Below are positions 34,229 through 45,697 of a stretch of 64,000 bases of DNA, piece by piece. Origin of the DNA: Flammula alnicola. Its lineage: Eukaryota; Basidiomycota; Agaricomycetes; Agaricales; Strophariaceae. The notes beneath the pieces are model-generated. The model saw nothing but the letters and a program-made list of their open reading frames with translations, searched no databases and was not told the DNA's origin. How positions within the stretch are numbered: position 1 is the stretch's first letter; every line of letters starts with the position of its first letter. A program made the position numbers and the translations under genes. The stretch lies in assembly GCA_015499995.1 (NCBI GenBank), contig JADNRV010000207.1, forward strand, positions 1-64,000, given 5' to 3'.

Positions 34229-35457
34229 TTACGCGAACACCTTTGCCACGCCTAATGCATCCTCCTCGCGTTGGCGCATCTCTCTCCTCCTCGCCGTCTC
34301 CGCCTCTGCGTCTTTTCTCGTGTTGTACTTGCCTCCCTTCTCCCTCTTCAGCGCCTGTCTCGCTGCAGCAGGCGATACAAATTCTGCAATAGCAGAAACA
34401 AAAAAATGGATGAACATCCGGCCAACAAAAAATACGCCATCAACCCACGCCTGAGAGTGCAGGACAATGGGATCGGCAAGCAAGGAAAAAGGGAAAACAC
34501 GCACCAGGGTTCGAAAACACCGTCGCACCGCCAAAGGCTCCTTCGAAGATGCGAATGGGGGTAAGCACGAACCGCGGCCCAATTTCGACTAGCGTCGTCT
34601 GTGGGGGCCCGTTGGGCTGCAGAGGGTCCTTTTCCATGATCTAGGTGGTAATAGGTAATTATCAATGTCGTCCGTCAATTGACGCATGTTATATTATGCT
34701 CACCTGGAAATTACGGAACCAGATCTTCGAATCGACAATGGAGAACGTCAATATGTGATCAATGAATGGCTTTGACCTCCTCGAGGTGGAAGGCACGCCA
34801 AAGATCTAAATAAAAATAAAAACATCAGCCCTGCTCTCTTTATTTTACGTTTTGTACAACACACACCTGGGTAAACACCTCCTTCGTCAACCGCCCCCAC
34901 TCCGTCTCCTCAAACGCCTGGTCAAAGCTGACAAGCCCGCGGCTGCCCTTGAGGCAGTTCCCCGTCATCTTCAGCTCGTCCATCGTATGTACGTTCTGCA
35001 CATGCAGCTTGATGCTAGGACCGTTCGGCGTCTTCGCGGCCCACATGTACAGGTCCTCGTGCCGCCGCGCCTCGAAGTACAGCGTGTTGTTGCAGTTGTT
35101 CAGGTCTGCGAGCTCGGGGAGGAGGTTCAGCTGGGATTTTGAGTCTAGCTTCGAGTCTGTGAAGTTGTTGGATATCAGAATAAAACCGTCCAGCCTGGAG
35201 ATCTAAGACGCACCTTTTTTAACGTGAGGCAAAAGCGCCTCCAAATCATTCATGAGATGCCTCATCCGATGCGTGATTCCTCGCGAAGAGAGCAGCAAAA
35301 CCCGCTGCTTGTTCTTCTTTTTCTTCTCTGGCACTCCAGTGACCTCAACACCCTCCGCATCCGCGTCCACGTCCATCTCATCTGCCCTCCGCTTGCCCTT
35401 CCCTTTAACATCAGCCTTGGACGCGTTCGCTTTTTGCGCCTTTAGTATAGAGGCCAT
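34229..35457 (-). CDS. BRX1: BRX1, Brix-domain ribosome biogenesis protein
   Basis: About five exons, ATG 35457 (MASILKAQKANASK) to TAA 34229-34231. After a Lys-rich N-terminus (GKRRADEMDVD...EKKKKNKQ) the Brix domain begins with RVLLLSSRGITHRMRHLMND, then LDSKSQLNLLPELADLNNCN, TLYFEARRHEDLYMWAAKTP, GPSIKLHVQNVHTMDELKMT and GNCLKGSRGLVSFDQAFEE. The later exons carry IFGVPSTSRRSKPFIDHILTF, KIWFRNFQ and PRFVLTPIRIFEGAFGG. The C-terminus is Arg/Glu-rich. These segments match Brx1, the nucleolar factor needed for 60S subunit assembly, rather than other Brix proteins (Rpf1, Rpf2, Ssf1, Imp4), which lack SKSQLNLLPELADLNNCN. Confidence 0.92.
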
Positions 35458-37002
35458 GGTCGGAGTCGGTCGTCGAAAAGTCAATAACAGGGAAACGTAT
35501 CAATCGAGTGTGGTCGTAGATAAGAAAACAGAGACTCGAGTATCCAGTCCGTCTAAGCGTCGTCGTCGTCGCAAATGGGTTTTGGCGGTTGGTGTTCAGA
35601 AGATGGCCAAATTTTAGGAGCTTACGTAACATTTAACTACTCCATCGAGCGAACGATTGATGCGGCGTCAACAGGATTCAGTATCTTCAACTTGACTTCA
35701 ATTATTACTCTACTTTGGTTGGAAAGATTGACCACTGTGTGTTGTGTGCTTGCCTCTCTCTGAAGGATTTACGTGCAATGGAACATCAGAATAAGTATTC
35801 AAGCTTCAATTTGCACTGGCAGATCACAACTTCCGTGGATGGTCGAAACGGCCAGCATTTTTGATTCGCGTGTACATATACTGCCTCATTAGCCCATTCC
35901 GCCAACCCATCGACAGGCGGGTCGACTTCTAAGCAACTCAATTGGACAACCTGGTGCTCGTGGTGCACTAGCACTGGTGCTTCGAGGCCAGCGACCGATA
36001 GTCCACCTCTGACGCCCACACATCCTATCCATTATTGTCAGACACCTCTGGTGCGGATTATACGCCATATCCCATCCATCTTGTTAAATACTTAGTTTTA
36101 TTGCGTACACGGCCATTGAGCGCTTTCGCCACTCACGTAACATACAACTACTGCAGCGAGCAGACTAGCTTTTATTTTTTTATTGACCCCCCACTCGCAG
36201 AGATGTCGATGTCATGTTGGTATACTTAAATAAGTTGACATCGTGCAGCATCGTGCACCAATTGCATACAGACCATCCAATCCTGTTTACGCTGTACTCA
36301 AGTGCATTCTACAGCTATAGATCTCATTGCTATAATTATATGACTCAAGTCCCTTCAGACATAGAAAAAAAAAACAAAGAGAGAGATAGAGATGGGAAAA
36401 AAGTAGACACAACAGAGCGGGTTGAAGAAGGGCGATGCATAAGAACAAGTGGTGGTGGTGGTGGTGCCCAAATGGACGTGGCCATGGAGTTGGGCGGCGA
36501 GTGTGGTCATGAGGAGATGAGAGGAAAACAAAATTATACGAAACGCAAATGACATGGACGAATAAATTCTGGAATCTGAAATCTGAGCTAACAAAAAAAT
36601 TGCAAGAGAAGGGAGAGCAAAAGAGAAAGAAAGACAGGGGTAAAGGCAAAGAGATTGCGAGCAAGTCGAGAGAGAGTAGCTATAGACTAGTACTATAGAC
36701 TACTTACTTATATGAGGAGGAGGAGGGAGGTATGGATGCGCCCAGGTATGCCTCCTGCCCACACCATGCATCTGCGCAAGAAACGAAAAACGGAACAAAT
36801 GGGGAAAGGGGGAAAACATGACAACCGGGACGACTCTGGATTGGAACCGACAAAAAATAAACGTTGAACACCAAGTTGGAGAGACGGGTAAAAAGAGGAA
36901 AAGGAAAGAGATACGTAGATCGACTAGAGACAGCACTAGAGACTTAGCTAGAGAGACAAAAAGAGAGGAGAGATGGGAGATGGAGAGGAGACAGATTGGA
37001 GG

Positions 37003-37005
<3 letters not shown>
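35458..37005. other. Intergenic
   Basis: Upstream region of BRX1 and a long purine-rich (plus strand) 3' region of the KH gene. Contains GGTGGTGGTGGTGGTG near 36450. No gene was seen; the open frames lack features and reflect low-complexity sequence. Confidence 0.45.
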
Positions 37006-37036
<31 letters not shown>

Positions 37037-37039
37037 AAC
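37006..37039. repeat. GACA microsatellite
   Basis: About eight near-perfect ACAG/GACA units in the 3' flank of the KH-domain gene. Confidence 0.85.
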
Positions 37040-37372
37040 ATCTCTGTGTACGTAATAAAACTAACAAGATGGATGGGTGGATGGATCATGGATCGTGGGT
37101 ACGTTAGGTTAGTCTGGGGGTGAGGAATGGAGAGTGAGAGTGGGAGGGTCATGGAGGGTGGATTTGGAGTGATGCTACTTGAGAAGAACAGAAGGACATG
37201 GACGATGAACGAATCGACGACGGATGGGACGACGACGGCGAGGGGGATGTCAGGGAGTTATGTATGGAACAAGGATAATATGATACAGCACAACCGTAAA
37301 AAGTAAAAAAAAAAAAGCGTTCATTGAGTAGTGAAGGGCGCGTTCGAAATAGTCATATCATCCATGCATTCA

Positions 37373-38879
37373 TTAGCTCGTGCCGCTCGTAGATGCGCGG
37401 AGCTGCTTCTGCTTCTCCTGCTCCAAGCGCTACAGGAAACACAACACGAATCAGTTCACCTAACCCAACAAGCCAACCAAAGAAGAAGCAAAAACGCACA
37501 TGATACAGCAACTGCACCGCCATCTGTATATTCGCCGGCTGGCCCGTAATAACCACCAGCCTCTCGCCCTCCTGGCCCGCAGGCGCAGGCGCGCCATTCA
37601 TGCCCACCCCCACCGCGCCAGGCTCCATAATCTTGATCTGGCTCGCGCTCATATGCCTAATCTCGTTGATCTTGCTGCCGCCCTTGCCAATAATACACCC
37701 CACGAGGTCGTTGGGGATGTATATCTGCTGCGTCTGGAGCTGCTGGGGCGGGTTGTGGGACGGGTAGCTCGAGCCGGGGTTGTATGAGCCCTGGGGCACG
37801 TACGACGACCCGCCGGGGCCGCCCCCGCCCCCGCCGCCCATGGACCGTCCACCGCCGCTGCCGCGGGCGCTGTTGCCTGGGCGGTAGCTCGAGTTGGAGG
37901 AGGAGTACGAGGGCATCTTTTCTTGCGCCTCGATGAGGATGTTGCCGATGTAGTACGTCGCAATGTGGATAGCATCTGCGACGCCCGCGACGCTGAGCAC
38001 TCGCTGGGGGTTATGTCAACACATCGTTTCTGCAAAAATAGCGCGCATTGATACGAACCTCGGTTGAGCCAGGCAACATGCCCTCGCTAGCATTCAGACG
38101 GGCCCCACTGGCGTCTTGAATCTCCTTGATTTTGGAGCCCTGTTTGCCGATAACCGAGCCCATGCGGGAGTTGGGGATCATGAACTTGATGGTGACGGCA
38201 CGGCTGCCTGGGACGGAGGGCACGTCGAATGGTTCGTCGTTTATCCTGCGCACGATGAGGCCAAAAGCCTTCAGGTGCGAAAGCGAATGAACGTGAGTAC
38301 AGGGCAGGAAGAAAAGAGACGTGTGCCAGAAAACAGAACCTTTGAAACAGCATCGAGAGGGCCGCTGACGTTGAGGATGCGCTCAGGATTGCCGGGGATA
38401 CTCTCGGACACCATGACGCGGGCGCCGCTCTTCTCACGGATCTCGTTGACATGCGAGCCGCCCTTACCGATGATGATAGAGGCGTCTTGGGTGACGATGA
38501 GGCAGCGCATGTGGATGTTGGCGGACGGGGCGGGGGCGGAGGTGGTAGACGAGGGCTCGCCGGAAGTGGTCGCCGAGTCCTTGGTGTCCTTGGAATCGGC
38601 AGAGGGGCCTGCCTGGGCCTTGTGGTCGCCTTGCTCCTCCTTCTTGAGGTCGTTGCGACTGGAGTTTGGCGTGGACGAGTTGGTGTCGTTCGCATGCTGT
38701 GTCGCGGCGGACGCGGAGTCGAGCATGTTTATATCTGAAGCGGCAGACTGCTGGCCCATGCCGTTGGCCGCTGAGCCATCCAAGGCCGTCGCGCCGGTGT
38801 TGGGACGCTTGTGGTTTTTCTGCTGCTCTGTGTCGGAGGGGGAGCGCGACCTCTTGCGGGTGGATTCGGCGTCTGGCAT
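37373..38879 (-). CDS. Triple KH-domain RNA-binding protein (PCBP/Hek2/Rnc1 type)
   Basis: Four exons, ATG 38879 (MPDAESTRKRSRSPSDTEQQ) to TAA 37373-37375. A disordered N-terminus of about 120 residues with an RKRSRSPS basic patch precedes KH1 (MRCLIVTQDASIIIGKGGSH...), KH2 (IKFMIPNSRMGSVIGKQGSK...) and KH3 (QQIYIPNDLVGCIIGKGGSK...). The three GxxG loops, GKGG, GKQG and GKGG, are intact, so each domain should bind single-stranded C- or U-rich RNA. A glycine-rich linker (GSGGGRSMGGGGGGGPGG) separates KH2 from KH3. The last exon is tiny (RLEQEKQKQLRASTSGTS). The architecture matches poly(rC)-binding proteins and yeast Hek2/Pbp2, which control mRNA stability and localisation. Its targets are unknown. 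Confidence 0.9.
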
Positions 38880-39177
38880 GGTCGTAATTTAGTTCAACGG
38901 GTTCTTTCGTTAGCTTTTTGGTTTCTCAGATGGGGTTTGGGGGGGTTTGGATGCCAGGGGGAAGGGAGAGACTTTGGAATGGTTCGGGGTGGGTCTGATG
39001 GAGATGGCAGGGAGGGATGTGAGGGGAATGCGAGGAATGGAGGATGGAACGACGGGCAGAGAGGGGGACATACCTAGAGAGAACACTGAGGAAACAGAAA
39101 CAGAGAGCAAGTCACTGATGGTCGTTCACTTGCACCATACTTATTGCTAGCCTTGCCACAAACATGTGTATACAACA

Positions 39178-41489
39178 TCATCGAGTTACAACATAATCTA
39201 AATACTCTTCCCATCTTCTCTCAAACACTGCAAGTGCCCTCGTCTTCTCTTCCTGGTTCATCATCGAAAACTGCGCAACATCAACATCATCACACCCAGC
39301 CACAAAGCACACACACACCTCAATGCTGTCCCTAGCAAGCGCAGCCAGCGTGCTCAATCCAGTAATCTCACTCGCGACAAGTACCTGTTTACATGCCATC
39401 TGTCAGATAGCTCACACCAAAACATCTCTCGCTTTTACCTGATAATAGTCAAACGTAAGACCCATGTTCCCAAACACCGCAGGGTCGTCCGAGCACAGAG
39501 CGACCGGCACCCCATTGTTCAACAGAACGGGCAACGGATGCATAGGCATCGACGACGTTAAGCGCTGTCCACAATCAACCCTTCAACAAAGAACCTACAC
39601 GTCCTATTCAGAGAACAATCCATACCAAAATCTCGTTCCTAAACAACCTCCGTCAGCCTGCGCGCAAATAGAAGCATCCACAAAGATAAGACGCACGAAA
39701 TAGGACACACTTCCACGGCAATACCCTTCTGTCGACACATCTCGACAAGTTTGGGGTGCTTGATGAGTGAATATCTGGATAGAGAGCCGATTTAGCAATC
39801 ATGATGTGATGACTCCCGACATGAACCGATACGCACCCGTGTCCAATCCGTTTCGTTCCAAGCAAGATGGCATCGTACAGATTGACATCTGCCTCAGTTC
39901 CATCTCCGAGTGTTTCCCCAGCATGGAAAATAAAGGGTATATCCACTCCTTCTGCCTTTTGGCGCTCGCGGAAGCGCAGGAGAGACTCGGCATAGTAAAT
40001 CAGGGGCTTGAAGGCATTCTCATCTCCGACAAGATCGAAACCTGCAACTGCATGAGCTTCCTGTGCACACACTAAATAAGAACAGGCCTGCTGACCTGCG
40101 ATCAAGTGAGGAAACTCTTTCTTGAGAGCAATGCAATCGTCGAAATACCATTCCAGCTCTTCGGGCGTGATAAATCGTAGAGTTGAATATATAATCTATT
40201 CCACCTTCAGAAACAGAATAGAGAAGCGAGATAAACAGCATACTTGCCTTGGCGCCGATAAACTCGTTTCCACGACCTTGCTGCACCATTTCTTCCTTGA
40301 CTTCCTTGAGGACTCGATCAAACATGACAAGCCATTCGCGATGAGGGATGTTTTCTTGACCATCCGCACCAAACATATGTCTACTACGCTTTAGCATTTT
40401 TCCCAGCTATTGATACTATGCGACTCACTTGTGCAGGAAATTAATCCTCGGCTCGACATACGAAATGCCATCTGCGATCGAGGAACGGAAGAACTCTCTG
40501 GTGTATTCCGCAAAGATAGGTTCGACTCGAATCAAGCCCTACATTTAACCATGTTATTTAAATAAGACCAAAAGAAAAAACAGGGAACACACGTACCGTG
40601 GATGTAATGAAAGTGCTCCCAAATTTCTTCCAGATCTACAATGGTAACCTCATATTCAACCATCCCTCAACACTCCTCGAAAAAAACCCAAAGGCGCACC
40701 TTCGCATTAGTATTATGCGTCCCATACGCCTCCGCCGGGTTAATAGTCATCGAGCCAATAACCCACTTATCAAACCCCTCCACGCCACCCAACTCCTTTG
40801 CGAACGCGTTGCGCGCGGTCTGGAGCGACACCCATGCGCCGAGGGGGTAGGACGCGCCCGTCAGGCTGCTGTGGGCGGTGAACTGCGCCGCGGGCAGGGA
40901 CCGGAATTCGGGGAGGCTGGAGGCGAGCGTGGAGGCGCTGAGGGGCTGCTGGATGCGCACGTGGATGGAGGGCTGGTTGAGTGCGAGGGAGAGGAGGAAG
41001 GAGGCGTTGACGGTGGCGTCGAGGTGTGCGTGTAATAGGGCGCCTTTGGGCATCTACGGGTACGGGAGAAAGACAAAGACAAAGGGGCGGTGGGTAGGGG
41101 ATTACATGTACAATCGCAAGGTGATCAAGAGAGCGAGAGCTTTACCTTGCTCAAGATCTCGAATATACGAGTCTTCATAATGATGCTCTTGCCTACCCAA
41201 AATCCACCGTCATCTATACTCACTCATCCCGAGATACATAAGTGAATCGACGCGTACCAGTCAAGAACTCCATCCCAGGGAACGGATGTGGGACGGACGG
41301 ATGCTCCTCTTTCCATATCGTGTCCGCCTCCAACGCGCGTATCCGGCGCACGATCTTATCCGCCTCGATCTCCTTGTCTGAGCGCTTGTTCGTAGGCAGA
41401 TACTCGCGTCTGAGAGATCGGTCGTTCTCGATGAGCGCGGTCCTTTGAGCCTGGAAATCAGATATGGAGGCGCTGGACGGGGAAGACAT
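39178..41489 (-). CDS. Adenosine deaminase-related growth factor / ADA2-type deaminase
   Basis: About ten exons, ATG 41489 (MSSPSSASISDFQAQR) to TGA 39178-39180. Adenosine is deaminated to inosine at a zinc site. Visible signatures are MPKGALLHAHLDATVN (zinc-binding HxH), IADGISYVEPRINFL, a segment FIFHAGETLGDGTEADVNLY (HAGE with the catalytic Glu), ILLGTKRIGHG, AVEVCPISNEILR, and PVALCSDDPAVFGN (catalytic Asp pair). The first about 90 residues (ADKIVRRIRALEADTIW) match the N-terminal helical region found in ADGF/CECR1 proteins rather than plain ADA. No clear signal peptide is seen at the chosen start, so an intracellular location is likely unless an upstream exon exists. Short exons and introns in the last third make exact junctions uncertain. 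Confidence 0.85.
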
Positions 41490-42375
41490 TGGGATGTTCA
41501 AGATATGAGATTCTCGGCTGAGCAGAGGCCAGATAACGCGTGGGCGTTCTGTATCAAGATTCAACAGGGGGTGGAGGTCCTGTCAATCCAGTGAAATCGG
41601 CCGCGTTTTCGTGTATACTTAGTTTAGATGACTCAAACCTAGTCAAATTTAGCTTTTTCTTGCTTTATGGAGGAAGCATATGGCCGACGTAGTGGTGTGG
41701 AAAACCTTTGATGAAGTTCCTGTCGATTTCCATCGGCACCGACTCGTGCATGGGGGAAAGCTCATGAGAGAGGTTTGCTTCAGGGGTGGTTGCCAAATAA
41801 CGCGTTGTTTCCCCGGTATCGTCCGGCCCGGCTTTGAACTTGACCACCATGATCATCTTCTTCTTTCTTAAAGTCCGTCATTACAAGGCTTAAGACCGGC
41901 CGCCGTTTGGGTTTATTCTCGGATAAAGTCGCCTTTTGGCATATTTTTGCGTCTCTCTTCGATGTTCCGCCTTGATTCAATTCATATGTCCGTCTGCTGC
42001 CTTGTTCGCGCCTGACATACGGGTCACGCAACATTGGACCATGATTGTCTACAAAGCACCCATATGGCATGGAAGCCCGGTCTGCGCTGCTTATTCTCCG
42101 CCTCTGCGTCTTGATGGGTGGTAAGCGTACGTGTTTGTCCAACGCACGACACATGACTCTCAAGTTTTGCGCGAAGGTGTCATGGTGATATCTCTTGCTT
42201 TTTTCCTTGATGTGCCGTTAATTATCCAACGCGAACTGTTTACCCGAATTCCGCCCGCCAGGCTTCAAGGAAAAAAAGTACTGTGCCAGCGGGTAGGTAC
42301 AAAAGCTGAAGAGTTGTGCGTGAGGTGCCTCCGAGTCTCAGAACGCGCTTTGCGTGCCACGTACTACCCATTCGG
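41490..42375. other. Divergent intergenic region
   Basis: Promoters of the deaminase (-) and the GH44 gene (+). A minus-strand open frame at 41780-42163 has a dull, basic composition and no motif. I regard it as non-coding. Confidence 0.5.
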
Positions 42376-45375
42376 ATGTTCTCAAAGCTTAAACTGCTGC
42401 GCTTCGCGGCGTGTGTGGCGTTTGCTGCGCTCGGCCGTGTGCGGGGCGATCTGGCTATATACACTGACAACGCGCTTGCTCAGGGATGGGAGAACTGGAG
42501 CTGGAGCAGCGACATCAACTTTGCGGCCACGGACGAATTTGCGGGGGCCAGTGGGTCCTCGATCTCTGTCAACTCGTCGGCGTACGCTGCGTTGTCCGTC
42601 AAGCTCGAGGGCACTTTCCCTGGTTATGCAGGTCTTCGCTTCGACATTGCGGTATGTACTTGGCATTTTCTCTTCTTTTTTTTTCAATGCGCCTGTGCTC
42701 AAGTTCTTTCTTTCTTGCTTTGTAGGGCGTCCAACCTGATCTCACGATTTTTATACAATCCACTGGAGACAATGATCAGTCCCCTTCCATTGCGCTTTCT
42801 GACATCAGCAAGACTGTCGTCGACGGCACATTCTCATCTCTTTTGATCAACTTCAATGATCTTCCTGCTACTGGTGCTCAGATAGTAAGTTTATCACTTT
42901 TTCGTAAAATTTTAGGCGGCTTCTAAGGAATTATATGTAGTCGGGAAATGACACCTGGGACCGGTTGACTTTCCAGGCGGGAGGAAATGGCGCCTTCGTA
43001 AGTGATATAGATTCAGTGCAATATTTAGATTTCACTCAATGTTTCTGATAGTATCACATCGATAATATTGTCCTCGTCAACGTGGGCCTTTTTTCTCTCT
43101 AGCCGAGTTCAGAAGAACCAAAACTTATTTTGCAGGAAATCGTGATTCCTCCTCTATTCCTCAGTGCCGAGCCACTTGCAAATGATATTATTGCCGTAAC
43201 CACTCAAGGAGCTGTCGACTTGACCGACATCCATGTTGCGCTCAACGGCCAGGTATGCTATTTGTTTAGAATGTTGAGCACCAGCGTCCTGTTTTAACCC
43301 GTATGCATTTCAAAGGCTGTCAATATTCTGAACAGTACGACTTACGTTCCGGTCGACACTCCGTCCAACAGTATCACCTACTTGAACCTGGGGTCTCCCT
43401 TCCAACAGGGTAACCTCTCTATCACAGCTGGCAACGCAACTTTCGCCTACAGCTTGCCTGCTGTACAATATGGAAGGTAATACAAATCTCGAGACATCCA
43501 CGTCTGAGAGACGAAATCCTGACTAAACCTATGTAGCATCGTGCAACAAGTCAGCACCCCCATCAATCCTCATATCTACGGTGTCAATTTCCCAACGTCG
43601 GCAAGTTACATCCAGCATCTAGGCGTTACCATTTCCCGCTGGGGTGGAAATGCTGTTACAGCATACAACCCTTTCGGAGGCTTCACGAACGCTGGAAATG
43701 ATTGGTACTTCGAGAACCGTGCTAATGATGATGCCGATGACTGGATTGGATGGGTCCAAGGCGCTGGGTCTGATACTTTGGTTACCGTTCCTGCGTAAGT
43801 CTCTGCGACGAATAATGATTTATGGCAACTGATGAGATGGTTATATTGTAGCCTCGACTGGGTATCGAAGGATGCTACATCTTACTCTTATCCAGCATCG
43901 GTTTATCCAGGTTCGTATTTTCTCTGTTCTCTTCGTTTTGATGCTAATGCATCATCGTGCAGACCAGACGGGTTTTGACCCATACAATAGCGACGCTGGT
44001 AGCGGACTGTTCACTAACGGATCCTATGTCACTCCCGTACCGAACCAGAGCAACGTTTACGTTCCCTGGAATACCACCGCTGCCAAGCAGTGGCTCACGG
44101 GCCTTCAGAACAAGCCTTTCATGGTATCCATTGACAATGAGATCGAGATTGCCAGCAACACTCACCAGGACATGCATCCAGCGTGAGTATCGATTGCATT
44201 AAGATAATAACCCTTCCCTTATTGAACATTTGTAGTCCAATGGACTACGACGAAGAACTTGCCCGCGTAATCAGCTTTGGGACAATGATCAAGGAAGCTC
44301 TTCCAGATACATTGCTTGTCGCTCCTTCCACTTGCTCATGGTGGTATTGTAAGCTATATATTTTGCATCTGCCCTTGGATAGGATTCTCAAGAGTGATGT
44401 AGATTGGACCAGCGAAGTCGGCTACACCGATAACGCAGCGCATTATAACATCGACTTCCTTCCGTGGTTCCTCATGCAGATGAAACAGCACGATAACACG
44501 ACTGGCCAGAGGCTCCTTGACTACCTCGACATTCATTATTACTTCCAGCCGGATACTAGTGCTAACGATGCTGCCGCAAAGGCCTTGAGACTGAGGATGA
44601 CCCGTAGTCTCTGGGTACGACGCCTTTTTCTATGCCTCTGGAAATTTCTCCGTCTAAAGGCCGAGTTTACAGGACACAGGATACGTTGATGAATCATGGG
44701 TCGGAACCTCGCCACAGAACCACCAATGGAACCCGACATCCGTCAATCTCATTCCGCGATTCAAGACGCTCATTGCCCAGAACTACCCGGGAACTAAACT
44801 GTCTGTCAGTGAATGGAGCTCGACGGACGACACCGATATCACTGGCGGTCTGGTCACTGTAGACGCTCTTGGAATCTTTGGTAGATACCAACTTGACAGC
44901 GCGACTTACTGGGCGACTCCGGACGAACTGGGTCCTATAGGATTGGCATATTGGCTGTACCGAGGGTAAGCGATGGCCAGTTGAGTTCTCTTGACGTTTT
45001 ACCCTACAATTTTTTTTTTCAGATACGGGACTCATTTCGGAAGCTCGAGCGCTCAAGTCAACCTCGCTTCTCCCAACCCGGATACCCAGGGTGTTTACGC
45101 CGGAACAGAGAACGGCAAACTCACTCTCGTTATCGTCAACAAGAACTCTGATACCCCGATTTCTTTCTATCTTGCGAACGTCCCGACTGGCACGTACTTC
45201 ATTCGTCATTTCGGTGGTCAGGCCGGTGTAGCCAAGTGGCAGGTAAGATTCTGTAACCCCACTCCATTACTTCAATGCATACTTACATATTCCGCCCCAG
45301 ACTACCATCACTTTGAAGCAAAACACCTATACTGTTGTTCCTGCTTACACAGCTCTTTTCCTTCAACAACAGTAG
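42376..45375 (+). CDS. Glycoside hydrolase family 44 endoglucanase/xyloglucanase
   Basis: A gene of more than ten exons, ATG 42376 to TAG 45373-45375. A signal peptide (FSKLKLLRFAACVAFAALG) is followed by a beta-sandwich module (LAIYTDNALAQGWENWSWSS ... YHIDNIVLV) and then the GH44 TIM barrel: INPHIYGVNFPTSASYIQHL, SRWGGNAVTAYNPFGGFTNA, WYFEN, SIDNEIEIASNTHQDMHP, YLDIHYYFQP and KLSVSEWSSTDDTD. The Glu in DNEIEI is the expected acid/base and the Glu in SEWSS the expected nucleophile of family 44. A C-terminal beta domain (KLTLVIVNKNSDTPISFYLA) completes it. It is secreted and should cleave beta-1,4-glucan or xyloglucan. Splice joins around 43090-43140 are ambiguous (two possible introns). It is followed 322 bp later by glyoxal oxidase on the same strand. 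Confidence 0.9.
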
Positions 45376-45697
45376 ACACCTGAGGGCTTTGGTATCTATC
45401 CATCTACTTATCTATATTTCTGTAGGTAAAAAAAAAAAACGAAACGCTGGGATTCTTATTTTCGCTAGACATCATAAGGTACCTGGAAAGCCGTTTTAAT
45501 AGAACTGGTGTTTCCTTTAGCCTTAGTAACAGAATATTTTTTCTCTGTCATGAAAAATGTGCTTTATTTTGCGCAAGCGCGCTGTAAGGCTCGGTGGCTG
45601 TGCTGGAGACCAAAGCGGAAGCGATGCTCCCCATCTCACGTCACGTCCATATACTCGAACTAACATTGGTTTCTTCAAGCCTTACACTTTTTGTTAA
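45376..45697. other. Spacer between GH44 and glyoxal oxidase genes
   Basis: Short 3' UTR (with an A12 tract at 45428-45439) and promoter of the glyoxal oxidase gene. Nothing else was seen. Confidence 0.5.

Noticed and set aside
37006..37039. GACA repeat considered as a CRISPR-like or regulatory array
   Set aside because: Simple four-base microsatellite without spacers; CRISPR arrays are not expected in a fungus.
41780..42163. Minus-strand 127-codon ORF between the deaminase and GH44 genes
   Set aside because: Basic, unstructured composition and no motif; it sits in a divergent promoter region.
42131..42739. Plus-strand 202-codon ORF overlapping the GH44 start
   Set aside because: It runs out of frame through the GH44 signal peptide and first intron and has no domain of its own.
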